DNA of 64,000 bases from contig NZ_VOMB01000019.1 in NCBI RefSeq assembly GCF_019050325.1, positions 62,001 through 126,000 of the forward strand, written 5' to 3'. Of the stretch, positions 61,409 to 64,000 are shown in pieces. The notes under the pieces are model-generated. The model was not told the origin of the DNA. It searched no databases and saw nothing but the letters and a program-made list of their open reading frames with translations. The position numbers and the translations under genes were made by a program. Positions within the stretch are counted from its first letter, which is position 1, and the number at the start of each line of letters is the position of its first letter. The DNA comes from [Mycobacterium] fortunisiensis (lineage in GTDB: Bacteria; Actinomycetota; Actinomycetes; Mycobacteriales; Mycobacteriaceae).

Positions 61409-62535
61409 CCCGCTCAGCCATGCCGGCGCTGTCACTGACATCCCGCTACCGTCGGCTGCCGCCGAGCCTGTCGGGCCGGTTCAAGCACGATCCGATGCTC
61501 GGCCTGGCCGAGGTCGCGATTTCCACGATGTGGGGGGTGAGCCGCCTGGTGCGGCGGCCCAGCCCACCGCCCGAGCTGGACCGCACGATCATGCTGACCG
61601 TGACGGGCCGCCACGTGGTGGCCCACGATCAGGACGTCATCGCCCTGACCCTGGCCGCCGCGGACGGCGGCGCGCTGCCGCGGTGGCACCCCGGGGCGCA
61701 CATCGACCTGCACCTGGCCAGCGGCCGGATCCGCCAGTACTCGTTGTGCGGCGACCCGGCCGTCACCGATAGCTATCGAATTGCGGTGCGGCGCATACCC
61801 GATGGCGGCGGTGGCTCCGCCGAGGTGCACGACACCCTGCAGATCGGCAGCCGGGTCGGCACCCACGGTCCACGCAACGCCTTCGCCCTCACCGTGCCCG
61901 GATACGGCTCGCCGGCCCAGCGGTTCCGTTTCATCGCCGGCGGGATCGGCATCACCCCGATCCTGCCGATGCTCGGCCTGGCCGAGCGGCTGGGGGTCGA
62001 CTGGTCGATGGTGTACGCCGGGCGCAGTCGTGACAGCCTGCCGTTCCTCGACGAGCTCAACCGGTTCGGCGACCGGATCGAGGTCCGCACCGACGATGTG
62101 CACGGCCTGCCCAGTGCCGAGGACCTGCTCGGCGGCTGTCCCGACGGCACCACGGTGTACGCCTGCGGCCCGGCTCCGATGCTGACCGGCGTCCGGGCCG
62201 CGCTCGCCGGTCGTGACGATGTGGAGCTGCACTTCGAGCGGTTCGCGGCACCGCCGGTGATCGACGGTGCCGAATTCGCCGTGACGATCGCGTCCACCGG
62301 CGAAACGGTGTCGGTCAACGCCGACGAGACCCTGCTGGCTGCGCTGACCCGGGCCGGGGTGGCTGCTCCCTACTCGTGCCGGCAGGGGTTCTGCGGCACC
62401 TGCCGGGTGCGCGCGACAGACGGGGCGGTGCAGCACCGCGACACCCTGCTCACCGATCCCGAGCGCGCAGCCGGGTATCTGCTGACCTGTGTGTCACGCG
62501 CGGAGGCCGGTCAGCGGTTGACGCTGGACCTCTGA
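61405..62535 (+). CDS. Ferredoxin reductase (FAD/NAD domain plus plant-type 2Fe-2S ferredoxin)
   Basis: A 376-residue class IA oxygenase-reductase-like protein. The FAD site is RQYSLCGDP, the NAD part is FIAGGIGITPILPML and YACGPAPML, and the C-terminal ferredoxin has Cys in SCRQGFCGTCRV and a fourth in LLTCVS. GTG 61405 overlaps the hydrolase stop. The two form a likely electron-transfer pair for a diiron oxygenase/hydroxylase reaction. Confidence 0.9.
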   Translation: MTRSAMPALSLTSRYRRLPPSLSGRFKHDPMLGLAEVAISTMWGVSRLVRRPSPPPELDRTIMLTVTGRHVVAHDQDVIALTLAAADGGALPRWHPGAHIDLHLASGRIRQYSLCGDPAVTDSYRIAVRRIPDGGGGSAEVHDTLQIGSRVGTHGPRNAFALTVPGYGSPAQRFRFIAGGIGITPILPMLGLAERLGVDWSMVYAGRSRDSLPFLDELNRFGDRIEVRTDDVHGLPSAEDLLGGCPDGTTVYACGPAPMLTGVRAALAGRDDVELHFERFAAPPVIDGAEFAVTIASTGETVSVNADETLLAALTRAGVAAPYSCRQGFCGTCRVRATDGAVQHRDTLLTDPERAAGYLLTCVSRAEAGQRLTLDL

Positions 62536-62539
62536 TCCG

Positions 62540-63037
62540 TCAGGCGCCGGCCGGGTTCCCCTCGCCGTAGCCGCTCAGCTCCGGGGCGGCCATCAACTGG
62601 TCGAGCAGCGGACGCTGCCCCGGCAGCAGCTTGTCGCGTGCCGCTGCCACGGAAAACCATGCCACCCGGTCGATTTCGGGAAATTCGACGAGTCGACCGG
62701 ACCCTCTGGGCAGCTCCACCATGAACGTGTTGCTGGTGGCGGTGGCCGGATCGAAATCCCCGTGCACCGCGAACACGGTGACCACCTTGCCGCCGGCCTG
62801 CCGGACCGGCGCGAGGTCGATCCGCGGGCCGGCCGGCGGTGGCGATCCGAGTTCTTCGGCGAACTCACGCTGCGCCGCCGGCCAGGGGTCCTCGCCCACG
62901 GCGTACTCCCCTTTCGGCACCGACCAGGCCCCGGCGTCCTTGCGGGCCCAGAACGGCCCACCCGGGTGGGCGATCAGTACCTCCACGTCGGTTCCGGCAA
63001 AGCGGTAGAGCAGTACCCCGGCACTCAGTTTGGCCAC
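62540..63037 (-). CDS. Nudix hydrolase
   Basis: A 165-residue Nudix protein. The Nudix box GEYAVGEDPWPAAQREFAEE-LG (residues 43-64) is intact. KLSAGVLLYRFAGTDVEVLI is the family N-terminus. GTG 63037 is used; an upstream in-frame stretch is not family-like. Substrate unknown (nucleoside diphosphate derivative). Confidence 0.88.
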   Translation of the reverse strand: MAKLSAGVLLYRFAGTDVEVLIAHPGGPFWARKDAGAWSVPKGEYAVGEDPWPAAQREFAEELGSPPPAGPRIDLAPVRQAGGKVVTVFAVHGDFDPATATSNTFMVELPRGSGRLVEFPEIDRVAWFSVAAARDKLLPGQRPLLDQLMAAPELSGYGEGNPAGA

Positions 63038-63291
63038 GGGTGGCAGGCTACGCGGCGGCCCGGCCGCGATCCCGGTTCGGACCCCTACCCGAGTTGCTGC
63101 GCGTGACGTCCAGCGGTTCGGTGAATGTGACGCAGCCCTCGTCAAACATTTTCGTGCAGCCGGAATTTAATGTGTGAACAGCCGGTTAATCGTTAAGTAA
63201 CACTTAGATGAACTAGCGACGGCGCCCCCCGACATCCGCTGCCGGGAGCGCCGTCTGCGGCATAACAGAATCAGGAAAGAAGGCACCAAAG

Positions 63292-63591
63292 ATGATGAAG
63301 CTTGGATTTGCCACAGCATTGGTCGGAGCAGCAGCTGCAGCGGTGATCGGGCTGGCCACGCCCGCTCAAGCCGCGCCGAGCGGACCGGGCAACGCCCAGG
63401 AGACCATCAGCGAACTACAGGCACAGGGTTACAAGGTCGTGGTGAACCACATCGGTTCCACCCCGCTGGACAAGGCCTCGGTGGTGGCGGTACGCCCCGG
63501 GCAGACGTTCACCCGGACCGATTCCGGCAACCCCGGTGACAGCTTCGAGACCCAGGTTGTCGCCAAGACCGTTTACGTAGACGTGAAGTAA
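63292..63591 (+). CDS. Small secreted protein
   Basis: A 99-residue protein with a Sec signal peptide (1-28, ending PAQAAPS) and a short mature domain (AQETISELQAQGYKVVVNHI and VVAKTVYVDVK). This is the small mycobacterial exported protein type with no known function. AAAGAAGG lies upstream of ATG 63292; a second Met follows directly. A hairpin terminator lies 22 bases after the stop. Confidence 0.82.
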   Translation: MMKLGFATALVGAAAAAVIGLATPAQAAPSGPGNAQETISELQAQGYKVVVNHIGSTPLDKASVVAVRPGQTFTRTDSGNPGDSFETQVVAKTVYVDVK

Positions 63592-63612
63592 GTCTGAATT
63601 TCGACGAAACCT

Positions 63613-63648
63613 CAACGAGGGGCGCCCTTTTCGGGGGCCCCTTCGTTG
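63613..63648 (+). terminator. Intrinsic terminator after the small secreted protein gene
   Basis: Near-perfect inverted repeat (CAACGAGGGGCGCCC and GGGGGCCCCTTCGTTG) around a TTTTC loop, with one bulged base. Some T residues follow. It sits between the small secreted protein gene and the SGNH gene. Confidence 0.75.
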
Positions 63649-63693
63649 TGTCCGGGCGCCGTGGCCGGGCCGGCCGGCACTAGAGTCGCCGGA

Positions 63694-64000
63694 GTGCGAC
63701 GTTTCACCCGGTATGTCGCCCTCGGCGACAGCCAGACCGAGGGACTGTGGGATGGCGACGACACCGCCGGCCTGACGGGTTTCGCCGACCGGCTCGCGGC
63801 CCGCCTCGACGGGCTGCACCCCGGTTTGAGCTACGCCAACCTGGCCGTGCGCGGCCACCGCATCGGCGATGTACTGACCACCCAGCTGCCCACCGCCCTG
63901 GCGATGTACCCCGACCTGGTGACCGTGTGCATCGGCATGAACGATGTGACCCGGCCCGGGCGTTCCTTCGATCGCGCGCTGCGTGACCTCGACACCGTCT
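63694..64000 (+). CDS. SGNH/GDSL-type hydrolase, 5' part (3' end outside window)
   Basis: GTG 63694 opens a frame that runs off the window. Block I is YVALGDSQTEG (nucleophile Ser in GDS), block II is NLAVRGHRIGDVL, and block III is IGMNDV. This is the start of an SGNH esterase/lipase. No signal peptide is seen. About 102 residues are visible. Confidence 0.85.
   Translation, partial: MRRFTRYVALGDSQTEGLWDGDDTAGLTGFADRLAARLDGLHPGLSYANLAVRGHRIGDVLTTQLPTALAMYPDLVTVCIGMNDVTRPGRSFDRALRDLDTV

Noticed and set aside
63121..63220. AT-rich stretch with TTAATCGTTAA before the small secreted protein gene
   Set aside because: It may hold a promoter or operator, but I could not assign -10/-35 boxes or a regulator with confidence.

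Overview
The window is a high-GC actinobacterial chromosome segment that reads as a fast-growing Mycobacterium (Mycolicibacterium). From 2 to 54 kb most genes follow, in inverted order, the block I remember as Rv1863c to Rv1814 of M. tuberculosis: adhA, Rv1861, apa, modCB, Rv1856c, Rv1855c, ndh, the urease operon, Rv1847, blaI with its M56 peptidase, gnd1, guaB1, two CNNM proteins, glcB, Rv1836c, gcvP, Rv1830 to Rv1828, garA, gcvH, Rv1825 to Rv1823, pgsA2, secA2, the Rv1819c-type transporter, Rv1817, Rv1815 and erg3. Family assignments come from motifs read in the sequence. The synteny is from memory, not from a search.

Layout. 0-9.5 kb: the 3' part of a phosphoketolase gene, a CPBP protease, adhA, a small GlsB-type membrane protein, the Pro/Ala-rich adhesin apa, a molybdate transporter (modB, modC, no modA), an SDR, and an F420-type oxidoreductase gene broken by one extra base. 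9.6-15.3 kb: ndh converges on a complete urease operon (ureABCFGD). 15.3-16.8 kb: an iron-control island with a thioesterase gene, an sRNA matching MrsI (IdeR box plus strong terminator), and a FhuF-like gene behind a second IdeR box. 16.9-29.4 kb: blaI/M56, gnd, guaB1, a CNNM pair, a DNA-glycosylase-like gene, glcB and a VWA membrane protein.

29.5-32.5 kb is the most accessory-looking part. It holds two secreted fusion proteins that join an ESX (type VII) secretion domain to a cell-wall hydrolase: WXG100 plus NlpC/P60-like, and EspC-like plus GH19. A secreted protein is encoded convergently to the first. A lipoprotein is translationally coupled to the second. This looks like a type VII muralytic effector locus with candidate inhibitors. 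It sits just before a short tandem repeat that copies the 3' end of gcvP.

32.5-44 kb, all on the minus strand: gcvP behind a tandem glycine riboswitch, two MerR regulators, a bifunctional-nuclease-family protein, garA, gcvH, the Rv1825/1824/1823 membrane group, pgsA2 and secA2. With glcB nearby, this part concentrates glycine/glyoxylate metabolism and its regulator GarA. 44-48 kb: two tandem SbmA/BacA-like ABC transporters. 48-57.7 kb: a flavoprotein with a VOC protein, a secreted trypsin-like protein, a LysM-lectin, an esterase with a sterol-desaturase-like protein, a paired SMR efflux system, an MFS transporter, and an SDR/TetR pair with a clear palindromic operator. 57.8-64 kb: malQ, a PASTA-like secreted protein, a diiron-like hydrolase with a ferredoxin reductase, a Nudix protein, a small secreted protein, and the start of an SGNH hydrolase gene cut by the window edge.

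I saw no tRNA, rRNA, insertion sequence or CRISPR array.
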